A DNA stretch of 64,000 bases, taken from Cerrena zonata (Eukaryota; Basidiomycota; Agaricomycetes; Polyporales; Cerrenaceae). Within the stretch, counting starts at the first letter, position 1. Each line of letters opens with the position of its first letter. Positions 1-11,593 of the stretch are shown in pieces. The notes below the pieces were generated by a model. It did not search any database. It was not told the DNA's origin and worked only from the letters and a program-made list of their open reading frames with translations. Location of the stretch: the NCBI GenBank assembly GCA_038087015.1, contig JASBNA010000024.1, positions 248,001-312,000 on the forward strand. The letters run 5' to 3'. The translations under genes were made by a program, and so were the position numbers.

Positions 1-282
1 AATACCAAGGAATGCATTGATATCTCAAGCATAATCAATTTCCATGAAGACGAGGAGCTTAACAAAGCCCTTGAAGAATTTTCAGAGTTGAAAAAAACTA
101 ACATGACGACTGAAAAAGATAAGTATGGAAAAAAATGTGAAGTTTGTGATATACAACTCTTCGACACCAATAACTTACCGAAAGACCTGTTAATATGGTT
201 GCATGCATTCAAATACCTGTTCGGCGATGAAGATATGCCTTTCGAATTTGAAACCCAATTTCCAAAATGGTGTGATATATAG
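1..282 (+). CDS. 3' end of an unrecognised protein gene (partial)
   Basis: The frame is open from base 1 to the TAG at 280-282, so the gene starts outside the window and only the last 93 codons are present. The tail is mixed charged and hydrophobic, with a CEVC pair and an aromatic C-terminus that includes DEDMPFEFETQFPKW. I do not recognise the family. The CxxC pair alone is not enough to call a zinc site. It converges with the next gene, leaving about 30 bp between the two stop codons. Confidence 0.55.
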   Translation, partial: NTKECIDISSIINFHEDEELNKALEEFSELKKTNMTTEKDKYGKKCEVCDIQLFDTNNLPKDLLIWLHAFKYLFGDEDMPFEFETQFPKWCDI

Positions 283-312
283 TCAAGTAAATTTATAATG
301 AGTTTATGTATA

Positions 313-1224
313 TTAAAGGAAAGGTAATCTCGGATAATATCCAAGAGTAGATTCGGCGTTTACAAGAAGATTTTTTTTGGATTTTGATCTGATATATGCT
401 TTTGTTAAGGCTTTGTTTTGAAATTGAACCATTTGTGAAAGCGATGCTTGAAACTTAGAGTCCAGAATCAATTTCTTTACAGCAATATTTATATGATCCT
501 TTAAAAATGTTCTTTTAGATTTTCCAACTAGAGGTTCCTTGAATGCAAAATAGAAGATTCCTGATACTTTGAAAGCGTGTTTTGAATCAACATGATCACA
601 AATTGCCCGATACAAACATCTTTTAGCAAATGCTCTGGTCCTGGATCTTGTAAACGCTCGTTCAAACGGATATAAAACTGTTCGGAAAATGTCTCTTTTC
701 CTATAAATACCCTTATATTTGACCAAGTCTTCATGAAGAGATTTGCTATTCAAACGGTATCCTTTTGTATAGTTGAAAGCATAGGCAACGTTTGATTTCC
801 GAATCATAGAAAGATTATGGGATGATGGAACAAACCGAATCAGAAACAATGGCGTACTGGCCAAATGTGGAAGCTTTTGTATCCTCGATTTGCCATACGA
901 GTATGCATTGAAATCCATTCCTTTTATGTCAATTGATGTTTTCGGGAGGGCATTGAGTTTCGTATGGTTTGGCTCTTTATTAGTATATCTCTCTTGAATG
1001 AAATGCTTTGAACTTTCATACTTTGCATAGTTTCTCTCCCAACCCAAAGGTTTATCCTTATATAGGTCTACCGTCAGGGCATCTTTTTTCGAAGTTTTGG
1101 CAGGACATGGATACTCATATATTGGAATCGAGTACTCTATCTTCTTGGGTAAAGTAGTGGAACGCCTCTGAAGAAAATTAGACAAGGTGCTAGTACTATT
1201 GAAACACTTGAGCACCTTTGACAT
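313..1224 (-). CDS. Uncharacterised basic protein, probably mitochondrial
   Basis: This is a 303-residue ORF from ATG (1224) to a stop at 313. The first 30 residues (MSKVLKCFNSTSTLSNFLQRR and following) are rich in Ser/Thr/Arg and lack acidic residues, which resembles a mitochondrial presequence. The body is strongly basic and aromatic, with an RSRTRAFAKR stretch near the middle and a C-terminus ending GYYPRLPFL. Basic, poorly conserved mitochondrial expression or ribosome-associated proteins of yeasts often look like this, but I do not recognise a named family. It is convergent with the partial gene on its left and lies beside SWD2 on the same strand. Confidence 0.6.
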   Translation of the reverse strand: MSKVLKCFNSTSTLSNFLQRRSTTLPKKIEYSIPIYEYPCPAKTSKKDALTVDLYKDKPLGWERNYAKYESSKHFIQERYTNKEPNHTKLNALPKTSIDIKGMDFNAYSYGKSRIQKLPHLASTPLFLIRFVPSSHNLSMIRKSNVAYAFNYTKGYRLNSKSLHEDLVKYKGIYRKRDIFRTVLYPFERAFTRSRTRAFAKRCLYRAICDHVDSKHAFKVSGIFYFAFKEPLVGKSKRTFLKDHINIAVKKLILDSKFQASLSQMVQFQNKALTKAYIRSKSKKNLLVNAESTLGYYPRLPFL

Positions 1225-1421
1225 TTCTGGCGCTTTTCAAAAACCTAATAGCGTCTTTTCTATAAAGCGTACTAGAGTTAAGACGGTCAGAAGATCATTT
1301 ATACATTTTTTTTTTTTCTTAAGAAGAGTTCAGTTTTCGCGTCCTACAATTACTTTAAATGAAGTAGTTAATTTATCCATTTATCTATCTATGATACAGA
1401 TGCATATTTTACACGATATTC

Positions 1422-2531
1422 TTACAAATGATCGGCTTGCCATAAAGCAACTTTGTTATCAGCCGAAGCAAAAGTCAATAATTTTGGATTAAATGACAAT
1501 ATCTTTGGAATTCCACTCGGATCGGTATCCAACATTTTAAACGGAACGGTTCTTTTGGGATTGTCGGAGTCCGAAACGACATGAACACCACCTTCAGTAG
1601 TTTTTATATTAGAAACATCAAATGTGCAAACCTTACCCTTAGGCGACCCTGCAAGAACAAACTTACCACAAGGGGTAAAACACGTAGATCCAGTAGAAGG
1701 ATATTGGAAGGACATCCAATCACCATTATACTCTTTACTAGAGCGAGTAACATCAACGATAAGGGTTGTAAGTAATTGACCCAGGAATGCATCTAGAAGA
1801 TAGTGTTCATGAGTGTCTGTTGATATTAGAAGAAGCTTACCATTATTGGAAAATTCCAACTTATTCCAAGATTGGCCCGAAATTATCGGGACTTCAACAG
1901 TCAAAAAGGGACCCTTGTCGAAATTGGTCATATCATACAAAGATACTGAACCCAAAGTGGATTTCAGTTGAGGCTGGGGACACTTCCCTACGGCAAACAC
2001 TATCCCTTGGGGATCAAACGCAATGACTGAAGGCAGTCCAATATCGAAATTCCCAATTGGAGATGCAGATTTTAAATCCCAAACTTTAACTGTTCGATCT
2101 AAACTTGACGATATGAATGTTTCCGATACTGGATTCATTTCAATGGCCACAACCTGTTCTTTATGTCCTTTGAAATAACGTAGATAGGTATTACTAGCCA
2201 AGGCAAGGTACCTTATGGAATGATCAACTTCAAGACTGGCACTAGGAGTGGAAGCATAAAGACAATTAAGGTCATCATGAGCAAATCGAGCCAAATGAGC
2301 ACCATACTTCTGCGACTGAATATCCTTATGGTGGATCCCCCTATGAACATCGTACAATTGAATGGATTTATCAATCCCTGCTGAAATTAGGTATTGCCCC
2401 GACACATTGAAATCAAGTGAAGTTACACTGGCTTCTTGATGGTAATTGAATAGTTTCGATGGCTTAAACGACCCAACAATACTGTCGGTAATGAACACAC
2501 TGGACGAGGATCCTTGTTTACCCGAAGACAT
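1422..2531 (-). CDS. SWD2: Swd2, WD40 subunit of COMPASS and of the cleavage/polyadenylation factor
   Basis: The 369-residue protein is made of WD40 repeats throughout. It opens with a nonrepeat N-terminus and the repeat-1 segment SVTSLDFNVSGQYLISAG, followed by clear WD-type ends such as DKSIQLYDV and DRTVKVWDL. It closes with NPKLLTFASADNKVALW, the expected last blade. Length and order match yeast Swd2 (about 330 residues). Swd2 is shared by the Set1/COMPASS histone H3K4 methyltransferase and by the APT module of CPF, and it acts in the nucleus. The ATG at 2531 gives a sensible start. The 355 bp upstream are shared with the divergent BBC1. Confidence 0.92.
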   Translation of the reverse strand: MSSGKQGSSSSVFITDSIVGSFKPSKLFNYHQEASVTSLDFNVSGQYLISAGIDKSIQLYDVHRGIHHKDIQSQKYGAHLARFAHDDLNCLYASTPSASLEVDHSIRYLALASNTYLRYFKGHKEQVVAIEMNPVSETFISSSLDRTVKVWDLKSASPIGNFDIGLPSVIAFDPQGIVFAVGKCPQPQLKSTLGSVSLYDMTNFDKGPFLTVEVPIISGQSWNKLEFSNNGKLLLISTDTHEHYLLDAFLGQLLTTLIVDVTRSSKEYNGDWMSFQYPSTGSTCFTPCGKFVLAGSPKGKVCTFDVSNIKTTEGGVHVVSDSDNPKRTVPFKMLDTDPSGIPKILSFNPKLLTFASADNKVALWQADHL

Positions 2532-2887
2532 TCCTGATGATAAAGAATTTGAACAGAACCAACGGGATCAATCGTTTGATTAACTCTTAGTTAAATTATA
2601 CGAATTGTACGGGCTTGTAAAAGTATATAGCCGATATCGTCATAAAAAGGTGCGACTCCAAACAAATTGGTATCAAGTGGCCTTTTCCTATGGTTTTTTT
2701 TCTCCAGGTCACAGTTTTTTGTCAACTTTATTCCTCCTTGATTAACCAATTGATCTGCTGGAGAAGTTTATCATACAATAATATCAATTGTCAATTACTT
2801 TGAATTAATTCAATTACAATCTTATAAACATTCAAAGTGGTCAATCTATCAATTTTTATCTAAACAATCTAATAAGGTTTTCAGGCA
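2532..2887. other. Divergent SWD2/BBC1 promoter region
   Basis: No gene is visible here. The stretch is AT-rich, with several CAATTG-like words and T tracts, as expected of a shared yeast promoter. Confidence 0.5.
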
Positions 2888-5800
2888 ATGTCGGAGCCCG
2901 CAGTACCATTTAAAGTTAAAGCAATTTTTGACTATAAATCTGATTACGAAGATGATTTAACATTTTCGGTAGGCCAATTGATCACTGTGACTGAGGTTGA
3001 AGACGAAGAATGGTATTCAGGTACCTATGATGGCAAGTCGGGTATGTTTCCTAAGAATTTTGTTCAACCTGCACCCGAGCCACCCTCTACCCCTTCAGCT
3101 GCTCCTCCAAGTACCGGCTCAATACCAGCAGTTCCAAAAGGCGAGGATGAAGAGGCAAAGGAAACCGGCGAAGAGACAAAAGAGGATGATGAAGAAGAGG
3201 TGAAAGAACAAACAAAAACTTCGACTGGTGTCCCTCCAGTTCCGAAAAGTGGCCCAGTTGCAGAATCATCCCCAATATCGACAGGAGAGTCAAGTAAGCC
3301 AGCAGCATCTGAAATAAAACCGGTCAGTAAAGTCAATTCGTTCAAGGAAACAGAGCTGAGCGGAGTTAAACCACCATTACCTGGTATTTTCCCCAACCAA
3401 AAAGTCGTTGATCCATACAGCGTGAAGAAACAATTTGTTGGGGCTGGTAAATCTTCGTATGTGCCTCCGGTCAAACCAAGGGACAACTCCGCTTTGATTG
3501 GCCATATACATAAGGAAGAACCTAAAGGTGAAGTCGTTAGAGAACATGATTCATCAGAAGAAGAACACAAAGAGGCAGAGGAACCAAAGGTCAGTTTGAA
3601 AGAACGTATCGCATTATTACAGCAACGTCAAAAGGAAGAAGCAGAAAGAGAAGAAGCAGCCCTTAAGAAAAAAGAAGAGAAAAAACGTAAACTCGCTGAA
3701 GAAAAGGAAAGACTTAAACAAGCCAAAGAGGCAGAGAAACTTGCCGCTGTCCAAGCCGAAGCAGAAAAACCTTCAGTTGATGAATCTTCTGAGCAAGCTC
3801 CTCTTGGGAAGACCGCCACCGGCGGATCAGTTGCCTCTGAAGGTGTTTCATCAACGCCTGCTTCTCACCACCTTGACACAGTAGATGTTCCTGATACTAT
3901 CGACGACAAGGACTCTGACTCTGAAGTTGAAGCGCCACTTGCAACTCATGACAATCAATCCATAAAACAGGAGAAGGAAGAAGAGGATGACGAAGAAGAA
4001 GAAGAAGACGACGACGACGAAGAGGAAGAAGACGACGAAGAATTGAAAAGAAAGAAGTTGGTTGAGCGTATGGCTAAAATCTCGGGTGGAAGAAACATGT
4101 TTGGTATGATGGGAATGCAAGCCCCTTTTGGTGCTCCAATGCCAGCAGATACAACTAAAAAGACCAAAAAGAAGAAGAAGTCAACCGAAGAAGGTACTTC
4201 AGAAGAAAAACATCAAGACAAGAACATTGACTCTCAAACTCCTCGTGCTATCCCAATACTACCATTTGCTAACCCTTCTGATTTACCTAAATCCTCTACA
4301 GAACAAAGCAATGATCCAGAATTAGAACAGGAGTCTAAAGAAAAAACAGATCCTTCAACTCAAAAGAGCCCAGAAGCTTCTAGGGCCTCTACTCAAACCT
4401 TTAGTGATATTGTCTTAATCGCAAAAGATAACTTGAAAGACGATGATAGCGATGAGGGCGACAGAGATGAGTTTGATGATGCAAGTGATTCCTTAAATCC
4501 CCCCACACGATCAGCACCACCTGTTCCACCAGTAGTTCCCGCTGCTCCGCCCGCTGCTCCACCCGCTGCTCCCCCCACTGCTCCATCACCTTTTCAAGAA
4601 TCATCATCAATGGCTGAGTCAGACGAATTTACTGAATCTGATAGAGTTGCTGATCATATAGATCCACAAGTTCATCCTGAACGTATCAGACCAATTCCTC
4701 CTCCAGTACCTCATTTTAACCCATCAGATAGTGCACCAGATGATGATACTATAAGAGAAGGAAACTCTCCAGACCAAGATATTCAGTTACATACTAAGAA
4801 CCAAATCGATACTGAGGCTACTGGTTATGAAGCCGATGAAGATTTATCTGACAGAGGAAAAGCTTCAACCTTGAAGCCAGAAGATCAAAGTGATTTTGTA
4901 AACAAAGTCCCTACTAATGATACTAGTGACTACGAGATCCCACCACCACCTCCACCAACCAAAATACCGTCTGTAGACACTAGTAAAACTAATGTCCAAT
5001 CTAGCTCCAAGGAAGCACCACCTCCACCACCTCCAGTGAATTCAAGACCACCACCTCCACCTGTTCCCTCAGCACCACCTGTCCCACCTGTGCCACCGGT
5101 GCCAGCTCCAAATGCAAGAGAGATTCCCGAAATCCCAGGGTCTGCGCCAGCACCACCTGGAATAAGCGCTGAATCAGTCCCTCCTGCTCAGCCATCTCCA
5201 CAGGTCCCAGAAGGCGATAGACGTATCGAAATTGCACAAGATGGTGACTCTTTGGAAGATGGTCCTGCTGATATTGGTGGTATTGCGTCTGGTAAAAGCA
5301 GCTTTGATTTCAATCCTGCCAATCGTGCCCAGACAGTTCCAGAAAATGTTCCTATGGGAGCCCCACCCCCAGTACCAGATTCAGCTCCATCCTTACCAAG
5401 AGGGTTTTCATCAATCCCAAGGTCTTCTACCGAGATTTCAAACAAAAGAAACTCTTTAGATTCAACAAGGTCCAAATCAAATAGAAGAAGCTTAAGTGGC
5501 TCTGGTAGACCTGACCACACTCTAGCTGAATCTAATTTTACTGATATCGAAACTGAAATTGCCAATATTAGTGGTCAAGCCAATTGGTGGTACAAGGGAG
5601 AATTACCAGAATCCTTAGCCAGTAAAGCTGGAACTGAGTTGATTTATGAAGTTGATTCCAATTCGATCACCAAAAGAGGAGGTAAAGTCATAAATTACCG
5701 TGACTATTATATCTTATTCCACGATTTATCACAAATTGTTTTAGAATTAGAATTTGAAAGTGAAGACCCAAGATCAAGTATTAAAGTCGTTGGGTTCAGT

Positions 5801-6340
5801 ACTAAAGCAGCACCTGCCATAAGGAAGGATCTTTTAGATAAATACTACCGTGAATTTAGTAATGATTTACTTCAAGTTTCCGAATCATTGGTTGGTACCA
5901 AAATCAATTATGGGATTGTTGCTACGGTTTTCAATATTTTGAAGAAGAATGCTAAAGAAGATTCTTCTTCCTCTCATATTCTTCAACCCATCGGAGATAA
6001 GTCATATGGTGTCACTATTTACAAGAACATTAATAACACCAATGTATCTAAAATCGATGACATCAGACCTGGAGATATCATTTGTATCAAGAATGGGAAA
6101 TTTGTTAGCCATAAAGGAATTGGTGGAATCGGAGGCAGTAAATCAATTGTTCTCGGGGATGAAGGTCATGACATATATCTGGCTATAATTACCGAATACG
6201 ATCTTAAAAAAGAAAAATTTAGAGTTTTAGAAACTGATTCTACTGGGGTTGTTAAAAGAGAAGCCTACAAATTGGGAAATATGAAGAGTGGTAGAGTTAG
6301 AGTTTACCGTGCAGTCACTAGAGATTATGTCGGCTGGTAA
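2888..6340 (+). CDS. BBC1: Bbc1/Mti1, SH3-domain regulator of type I myosin and Arp2/3 at actin patches
   Basis: This is a 1150-residue protein. Residues 6-64 are an SH3 domain, with AIFDYKS (ALYDY motif), EEWYSGTY and GMFPKNFV. A charged coiled coil follows at about 236-290 and a long Glu/Asp run at about 361-385. Polyproline tracts lie at about 538-568 and 685-765. A folded C-terminal domain starts near residue 888 ([14 protein letters not shown]) and runs to the end. This order and the length match S. cerevisiae Bbc1 (1157 residues), which binds Las17 and myosin-5 at cortical patches and dampens actin assembly during endocytosis. The C-terminal domain resembles the one conserved in fungal Bbc1/Aim3 proteins. 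Confidence 0.93.
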   Translation: MSEPAVPFKVKAIFDYKSDYEDDLTFSVGQLITVTEVEDEEWYSGTYDGKSGMFPKNFVQPAPEPPSTPSAAPPSTGSIPAVPKGEDEEAKETGEETKEDDEEEVKEQTKTSTGVPPVPKSGPVAESSPISTGESSKPAASEIKPVSKVNSFKETELSGVKPPLPGIFPNQKVVDPYSVKKQFVGAGKSSYVPPVKPRDNSALIGHIHKEEPKGEVVREHDSSEEEHKEAEEPKVSLKERIALLQQRQKEEAEREEAALKKKEEKKRKLAEEKERLKQAKEAEKLAAVQAEAEKPSVDESSEQAPLGKTATGGSVASEGVSSTPASHHLDTVDVPDTIDDKDSDSEVEAPLATHDNQSIKQEKEEEDDEEEEEDDDDEEEEDDEELKRKKLVERMAKISGGRNMFGMMGMQAPFGAPMPADTTKKTKKKKKSTEEGTSEEKHQDKNIDSQTPRAIPILPFANPSDLPKSSTEQSNDPELEQESKEKTDPSTQKSPEASRASTQTFSDIVLIAKDNLKDDDSDEGDRDEFDDASDSLNPPTRSAPPVPPVVPAAPPAAPPAAPPTAPSPFQESSSMAESDEFTESDRVADHIDPQVHPERIRPIPPPVPHFNPSDSAPDDDTIREGNSPDQDIQLHTKNQIDTEATGYEADEDLSDRGKASTLKPEDQSDFVNKVPTNDTSDYEIPPPPPPTKIPSVDTSKTNVQSSSKEAPPPPPPVNSRPPPPPVPSAPPVPPVPPVPAPNAREIPEIPGSAPAPPGISAESVPPAQPSPQVPEGDRRIEIAQDGDSLEDGPADIGGIASGKSSFDFNPANRAQTVPENVPMGAPPPVPDSAPSLPRGFSSIPRSSTEISNKRNSLDSTRSKSNRRSLSGSGRPDHTLAESNFTDIETEIANISGQANWWYKGELPESLASKAGTELIYEVDSNSITKRGGKVINYRDYYILFHDLSQIVLELEFESEDPRSSIKVVGFSTKAAPAIRKDLLDKYYREFSNDLLQVSESLVGTKINYGIVATVFNILKKNAKEDSSSSHILQPIGDKSYGVTIYKNINNTNVSKIDDIRPGDIICIKNGKFVSHKGIGGIGGSKSIVLGDEGHDIYLAIITEYDLKKEKFRVLETDSTGVVKREAYKLGNMKSGRVRVYRAVTRDYVGW

Positions 6341-7482
6341 ATACTTGGCTCATGCTGTTTTTCCACGTAAAACTAAATGTGTAATATATATAATAGCTAT
6401 TCAAAACGTTTTTATAATGGTCTTATTCTTGTAATTTATTGACTTCGTGGATGCAAAATTTTCCAGAACCCGTACACCAAGCTTCTCCACTGAATAAGCC
6501 CAAGTCCTGTTTATGACAAAAAGTCCCCTGCATCGCCTCGAATCAGTCCCTGGAGTATATGGAGACTTATTTTCGAAAATAATATTCAGTATAGACTTTA
6601 GCAAAGTGCATGGGTGCAGGTGAATAAACGGCGAATGATCTTCTTGGTGGAAATTTCACTTGAAACGCAGAATTAGCAATGACAAATTCCCCTATCAATG
6701 ACCTGTCAATCAATAGCAAATCAAGTGATTCCTTGCCGACTGTGAGCTAAGCATAAGCAGAATGCGCGAAGCAATATTCAATGGATCCGTTTCCAATTGA
6801 GAAGTCATACAAAATTCAAATGACTAAATTGAAATTTTCAATCTTTTATTGTTTAGAACTTCGTTTTGAAACGATGGCATTTCACAATTTCCACTTTTTG
6901 CAATCCTACTATAACCTGCCTCTGCCATACTTGCTACTAGTGTAATTAGCTAATCACCATCATCTTTAATCTAACGATTGAGTTAGCCTTTGTAGTTGTG
7001 AATTTCATTATTCATTGCCGTTTTTGCTTCTCTGCTGCTCATGCTGCGATCGAACTTTATTTTTTTTTTTTTTTTTAGTAGAAACTTATAAAAAAAATGC
7101 TCCACACAAAAATCTCAAGCTGTTCTTTTTGCTCTGTGCTATATTTTTCATCCTTCGTCATCAACTTTTTTATATCTCTGTTTTTCGAAATACTTATTTT
7201 TAAGCTTTTCTTATAAACTTGTTGAAGAGTATTTTTAGTGAATTGATAACTTGTTGTTACTCAATTGATTTCCAATTCTTCAATTCGATATTTGAGATCT
7301 GCTCCTTTATATCGAGGAAAGTCGAACAATAGTAACTTTTCAGTTGATTAAATTGATCGAAGTGGCTCGTTATTGACCAGTTAATTATACGAATAATTGT
7401 CAATTGAGGTTCCAATTGACCATATTGCTCTTTCAATTGAGTTTATTTCAGGTTTTTTTCATCTGCTTAGATAATAACCATC
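6341..7482. other. 1.1-kb BBC1/IST2 intergenic region
   Basis: I see no gene. Features include a T run near 7055-7075, several CAATTG words close to IST2, and two matches to the Rap1-type consensus: GAACCCGTACACC at 6466-6478 (+) and GCACCCATGCACT at 6605-6617 (-). Short ORFs here are not supported. Confidence 0.5.
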
Positions 7483-10326
7483 ATGTCTGCTCCTCTTCCA
7501 ACTTTACACCCGGATTACGTTCTATCGGTTGAATTCCCAGTTCAAGATGCTAAACTGAGTCTTCCTTCTACTGAAGCTAAAAACAATTTAGAGAAGTTGG
7601 TAACTCTTTTATATGAAAAAGGTTTTGCTTCTCAAGTTAGATCTACTGGAGATTCGCAATCAAATTTACTCCTTTTTATAAAACTTTCTACTGCTAGCCT
7701 TTCTGAATTGGTTGAAAAAGATTTGATTAAGAATTACGAATTTGGTGTCACTGCTAAGAATGATACTGAAGCCGATAAGTTGAGAATCATCTACCAATAC
7801 CTTGTTTCACCTCCTTCGGTTCAAGGAGTAGGAATTACTCCTGGTAAAGGTGAATGGAAGTTCATTACTAGTATATCTCCAATCACGTCTGTCTTGGAAG
7901 ACTCATCTATAATTGAAGATGTCAAGGTCAACTTGACGGATAGCAACTTTACCACTGCTACTTTGAAGGATACTTTTGGTGTTCAAATCTCTTTATATTT
8001 CGAATTTTTGAAATTCTATATCATTTGGTTATTCCCATTGGCTGTCATTGGTGTTGTTTCATACATCAAGCAAAAACAAAGTTTTTCTTTAACCTATGCT
8101 TTCATTAACTTAGTTTGGGGTATTGGTTTCCTTACCTTCTGGAATAGAAAACAACACTACTTGGTTAATTTTTGGGGTGTTCAAAATAGTCATGAGGTCG
8201 AAGAGCATTACTCTCAATTGGCTACTTTAAACGAAAATTTTGACGAAAAGTCTACTTACAAACGTGCTCCTGGTAATAAAGATGGTTATAGATTTATTAA
8301 GCAATTGAGCTTCATTCCAATTGCTCTATTTTTCACTGCTGTCCTTGTTTCTTATCAGTTGGCCTGTTTTGTTATTGAAATCTTTTTAGCCGAGATTTAT
8401 AACGGACCCGGTAAAATCTTCCTTACTTTGGTACCAACTGTTTTGATTTCTGTTTTTGTTCCAATTTTGACAATTGTTTTCAATTTGGTTACTGATCAAA
8501 TTTTGGCTTGGGAAGCTCATGATAATCAATATACCAAATCCAACTCAGTTTTAATAAAAACATTTGTCTTAAACTTTTTAACTAGTTATGCCCCACTTTT
8601 GATTACTTCTTTTATTTATTTACCCTTTGCTCACTTGATTGAACCAAACTTGAAGAATATTCACTCATCCATTGCTTCTCATGTCGATTCTAATCGTTAT
8701 GTGTATAAATATTTAACTAATTTGAAATCTCAAAAAGAATTTCAAATTAATCAAGGCCGTTTGAATGTTCAATTTTTTTACTTCATTGTCACAAATCAAG
8801 TTGTTCAACTTGTCATGAAATATGTTTTACCTTTAGTTTTGGGTCCTATTATTGAATTTGTTACTTCTTTAATTTCCGGCAAACCAGAAGTTGAATATGA
8901 AATTCAAGATGACGAGGAAGAAAAATCTTGGTTGCAAAATGTTCGTAAAGCTATAAAATTACCTGAATATAATGTTCATGACGATTTTAGAGGTTTAGCT
9001 TTGCAATACGGTTATTTGATTATGTTTGGTCCTGTTTGGTCTTTAGCTCCTTTGATCTCAATCGTTTTCAACGTAATTACCTTTAAATTGGATTACCTCA
9101 AGTTGACTAATGGTAAATATTATAAGCCACCTGTCCCTCAACGTGTCGACTCTATCCAACCTTGGAATTATGCTTTCTTTTTATTAACTTGGTTAGGTTC
9201 TGTAATCTCACCTGTGATTACTGCTTTCTATCGTCATGGGACTAAACCACCAAAAACTATTGGCCAATTAGCATTAGATAAAGCCAGTATTAATGTTAAC
9301 TCATCAGTTTTCTTAATTTTGGTCTTATTTGCTTCTGAACATTTGTTCTTTATCCTCTACCTCACTGGATCCAAATTATCTAAATTATTCAAAAGTCAAG
9401 TCGAGATTGACAACGATTTTGTTGATAATGATCTTAAATTAAGAAGAGATTTTTACTCCTCGAAGGTTCAATCTAATGTTGAACCTGGCCAAGATGGTGA
9501 CTGGTCTAAGTTTGGTGTTAAAAGTGTTTTAGCTGCTGCCGCTGCTCTCCCAGCAAAGAATGTCAAAACCGCCGAACTTTCTCGTGCTGCTAAAGAACAA
9601 GAAAAAGAAGATGAAAAGGTACAAGAGAAACGTGAAGCTGAAGCAAAGAAAACCTCTGATCAAGCAAAGTCTTCATCCTACGAAAAAAGTGGCTTGGATG
9701 CTTCATCTGGATTGAAGAATAGATCACAACCTTCTGCTGGAGCTGACGCCAATACTGATGGTAATCCATTAAACAGTGCTATTGCAGCTACATCTGCAGC
9801 AGCAGGTGCGGCAGTTGCTAGTGCCTCTGCAGCAGTAGCACAAGTTACTGATAAGATTAATGGTGGTGATACATCAGCTGAAGAAAAAGAGCGTTTAATT
9901 AAAGAAAGACAACAGTTATTGAAGCAAAAGGAAGCTGAGTTACAAAAATACGGTGGAGCCTTAGGAGATCCATCCAAGTTGAACTCAAATAAAGAATCCG
10001 GGGATACTCTTATCCAATCAAAAGATGGTACAGGAAACAATGTTTACGCTACTATTGATAATAATGATCATATCCCTGAAACCTCTACTAATGGAGAGTC
10101 CCCAGCAACAAGCTCATCTAGTGAAGGAGATGAAATTCAAGATGAATCCGCAATTAATGGCACTAACGCTACTGACTCCCAAGTCGACAATTTTGTTGCC
10201 AACGCTAAGAAGACTGCTAGTGACATCAACGGAAAAGTTGATGATGCCTTGGCTGATGGAAAAGTAAACAAGAAGAAATCATCTTTGAAGAAATTATTAA
10301 AGAAAAAATCTAGTGGCAGCAAATAA
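7483..10326 (+). CDS. IST2: Ist2, anoctamin-family ER-plasma membrane tether
   Basis: The protein has 947 residues; S. cerevisiae Ist2 has 946. A soluble N-terminal region of about 165 residues is followed by the multi-spanning TMEM16/anoctamin domain. The first membrane segment is near 172-195 and the last near 608-632. A long, Ala/Lys-rich, low-complexity tail covers about 640-930 and acts as a linker. The last 18 residues, KKKSSLKKLLKKKSSGSK, are a polybasic amphipathic signal of the kind that binds plasma-membrane phosphoinositides and tethers the cortical ER. In yeast Ist2 also recruits Osh6 for phosphatidylserine transport. The conserved topology and basic C-terminus make the call secure. 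Confidence 0.95.
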   Translation: MSAPLPTLHPDYVLSVEFPVQDAKLSLPSTEAKNNLEKLVTLLYEKGFASQVRSTGDSQSNLLLFIKLSTASLSELVEKDLIKNYEFGVTAKNDTEADKLRIIYQYLVSPPSVQGVGITPGKGEWKFITSISPITSVLEDSSIIEDVKVNLTDSNFTTATLKDTFGVQISLYFEFLKFYIIWLFPLAVIGVVSYIKQKQSFSLTYAFINLVWGIGFLTFWNRKQHYLVNFWGVQNSHEVEEHYSQLATLNENFDEKSTYKRAPGNKDGYRFIKQLSFIPIALFFTAVLVSYQLACFVIEIFLAEIYNGPGKIFLTLVPTVLISVFVPILTIVFNLVTDQILAWEAHDNQYTKSNSVLIKTFVLNFLTSYAPLLITSFIYLPFAHLIEPNLKNIHSSIASHVDSNRYVYKYLTNLKSQKEFQINQGRLNVQFFYFIVTNQVVQLVMKYVLPLVLGPIIEFVTSLISGKPEVEYEIQDDEEEKSWLQNVRKAIKLPEYNVHDDFRGLALQYGYLIMFGPVWSLAPLISIVFNVITFKLDYLKLTNGKYYKPPVPQRVDSIQPWNYAFFLLTWLGSVISPVITAFYRHGTKPPKTIGQLALDKASINVNSSVFLILVLFASEHLFFILYLTGSKLSKLFKSQVEIDNDFVDNDLKLRRDFYSSKVQSNVEPGQDGDWSKFGVKSVLAAAAALPAKNVKTAELSRAAKEQEKEDEKVQEKREAEAKKTSDQAKSSSYEKSGLDASSGLKNRSQPSAGADANTDGNPLNSAIAATSAAAGAAVASASAAVAQVTDKINGGDTSAEEKERLIKERQQLLKQKEAELQKYGGALGDPSKLNSNKESGDTLIQSKDGTGNNVYATIDNNDHIPETSTNGESPATSSSSEGDEIQDESAINGTNATDSQVDNFVANAKKTASDINGKVDDALADGKVNKKKSSLKKLLKKKSSGSK

Positions 10327-10351
10327 AAAATTAATTAGATAGTTCCTCTAT

Positions 10352-10391
10352 ACTTCGATTTACATCTTCGATTTACATCTTCGATTTACAT
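10352..10391. repeat. Three copies of a 13-bp unit in the IST2 3' region
   Basis: The unit TTCGATTTACATC is repeated three times head to tail directly after the IST2 stop. It may have arisen by slippage and could affect the 3' UTR. No function is evident. Confidence 0.8.
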
Positions 10392-10554
10392 ATAACCACA
10401 CTTTCAAAACAACGAATAGTGGGTAAATTTTCTTCTTCACATGAATTACTTTGCGTTTCATGATTTTTGTTTTAGTATCGAATTTAAAGTTATTTTATTT
10501 TGATTCAAAATATATGTAATGCTATATATTTAATCATAGTAATATTTACAAGCA

Positions 10555-11373
10555 TCAAGGTTTAACTGGTCTAGCACCAAAAATTGAGCTACCAACTCTG
10601 ACGACAGAACTTCCTTGTCTTATTGCTTCGATGAAATCATTACTCATACCCATACTTAATTCTAAGTCAATGTTATATTTTGCATCAAGTTCTTTTTTCA
10701 AGTCGGTTAAGGCTCTAAAATCTTTGTTCTCTACACCAGCAACAGACTCAGCAAATGATCCAATGGTCATTAATCCAAGAAGGTTTAACTTGTCGCATTC
10801 TTTATTGTTTAAGATATAGTCAATACTTTCATGAAGTTCTTTCTGATCACCAAGTGAATAACCAGATTTTTGTGATTCACCAGAAGTATTGATTTGAAGA
10901 AATATGTTGACTGGATTGCCTTCCGCTGCTTTTCTTGTAGAATTCATTTTTTTAACTTTTTTGAAGCTATCGATAGAATGAACAGCGTATAAGTTTGTAA
11001 TATTGTTTGACAAATCCTTGCATTTCCCACTTTGCAATCCTCCAATGAAATGCCATCTAATATCTTTTGGTAAGGTTTCGGCTTTGGTTAACAATTCTTG
11101 AACGTAATTTTCACCAAAGTCACGAACACCATGATCGTACAAAGCCTGTAAGTCTTCTACTGGTTTATATTTGGAGACCGCTACCAATTTAACTTGTTTC
11201 CCACTAGCAGTTTCATTGACTTGTTTTATTATACTATCATAGTTGGCAGCTAAATCAGACCGTCTTTCTGAGGTGGCCATATTGGTATGCAAATATCTGG
11301 ATCCTAGGTAGATACCTCTTAAGTCAACTAATCGAGCGGAGAGTGGAAATCTAAGACTAACACAACTTTTCAT
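10555..11373 (-). CDS. PLP-binding protein of the YggS/PLPBP family (YBL036C homologue)
   Basis: This is a 272-residue single-domain fold-III PLP protein. LVAVSKYKP contains the cofactor lysine, K68 counted from the ATG at 11373. Family signatures FGENYVQE, IRWHFIGGLQSGK, LMTIGSF and LSMGMSNDFIEAI are present, and it ends with VRVGSSIFGARP. These proteins buffer pyridoxal phosphate and influence amino-acid homeostasis rather than catalysing a known reaction. The first 31 residues are Arg/Ser/Leu-rich and look like a mitochondrial presequence. A second in-frame ATG at 11280 would give a cytosolic form close to the usual family start. In S. cerevisiae the gene is next to POL12 and STU1, which are also nearby here. 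Confidence 0.93.
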   Translation of the reverse strand: MKSCVSLRFPLSARLVDLRGIYLGSRYLHTNMATSERRSDLAANYDSIIKQVNETASGKQVKLVAVSKYKPVEDLQALYDHGVRDFGENYVQELLTKAETLPKDIRWHFIGGLQSGKCKDLSNNITNLYAVHSIDSFKKVKKMNSTRKAAEGNPVNIFLQINTSGESQKSGYSLGDQKELHESIDYILNNKECDKLNLLGLMTIGSFAESVAGVENKDFRALTDLKKELDAKYNIDLELSMGMSNDFIEAIRQGSSVVRVGSSIFGARPVKP

Positions 11374-11593
11374 CACCGTTGTTGAAATTAGTCAAGCTCA
11401 TCTCCAGTCTTATCGTAAGTTCCGCTGGGAAAAAGTTTACTCGATCTTTCGCGATATTTTTTTACACGACCCCAAGCAGAAAAAGTAATTTCTGCTTCAT
11501 TTCCTGGGGTTCTTTTGCAGGCTTTTATGCCAACCTCTTCAAGAAGGGAACTTAATAACAGCATTTCAGGGTGCATTGGTATAGAAGGAACCT

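Noticed and set aside
3064..5565. Many antisense ORFs inside BBC1
   Set aside because: They are mirror frames of Glu-, Pro- and Ser-rich repeats in a well-supported gene.
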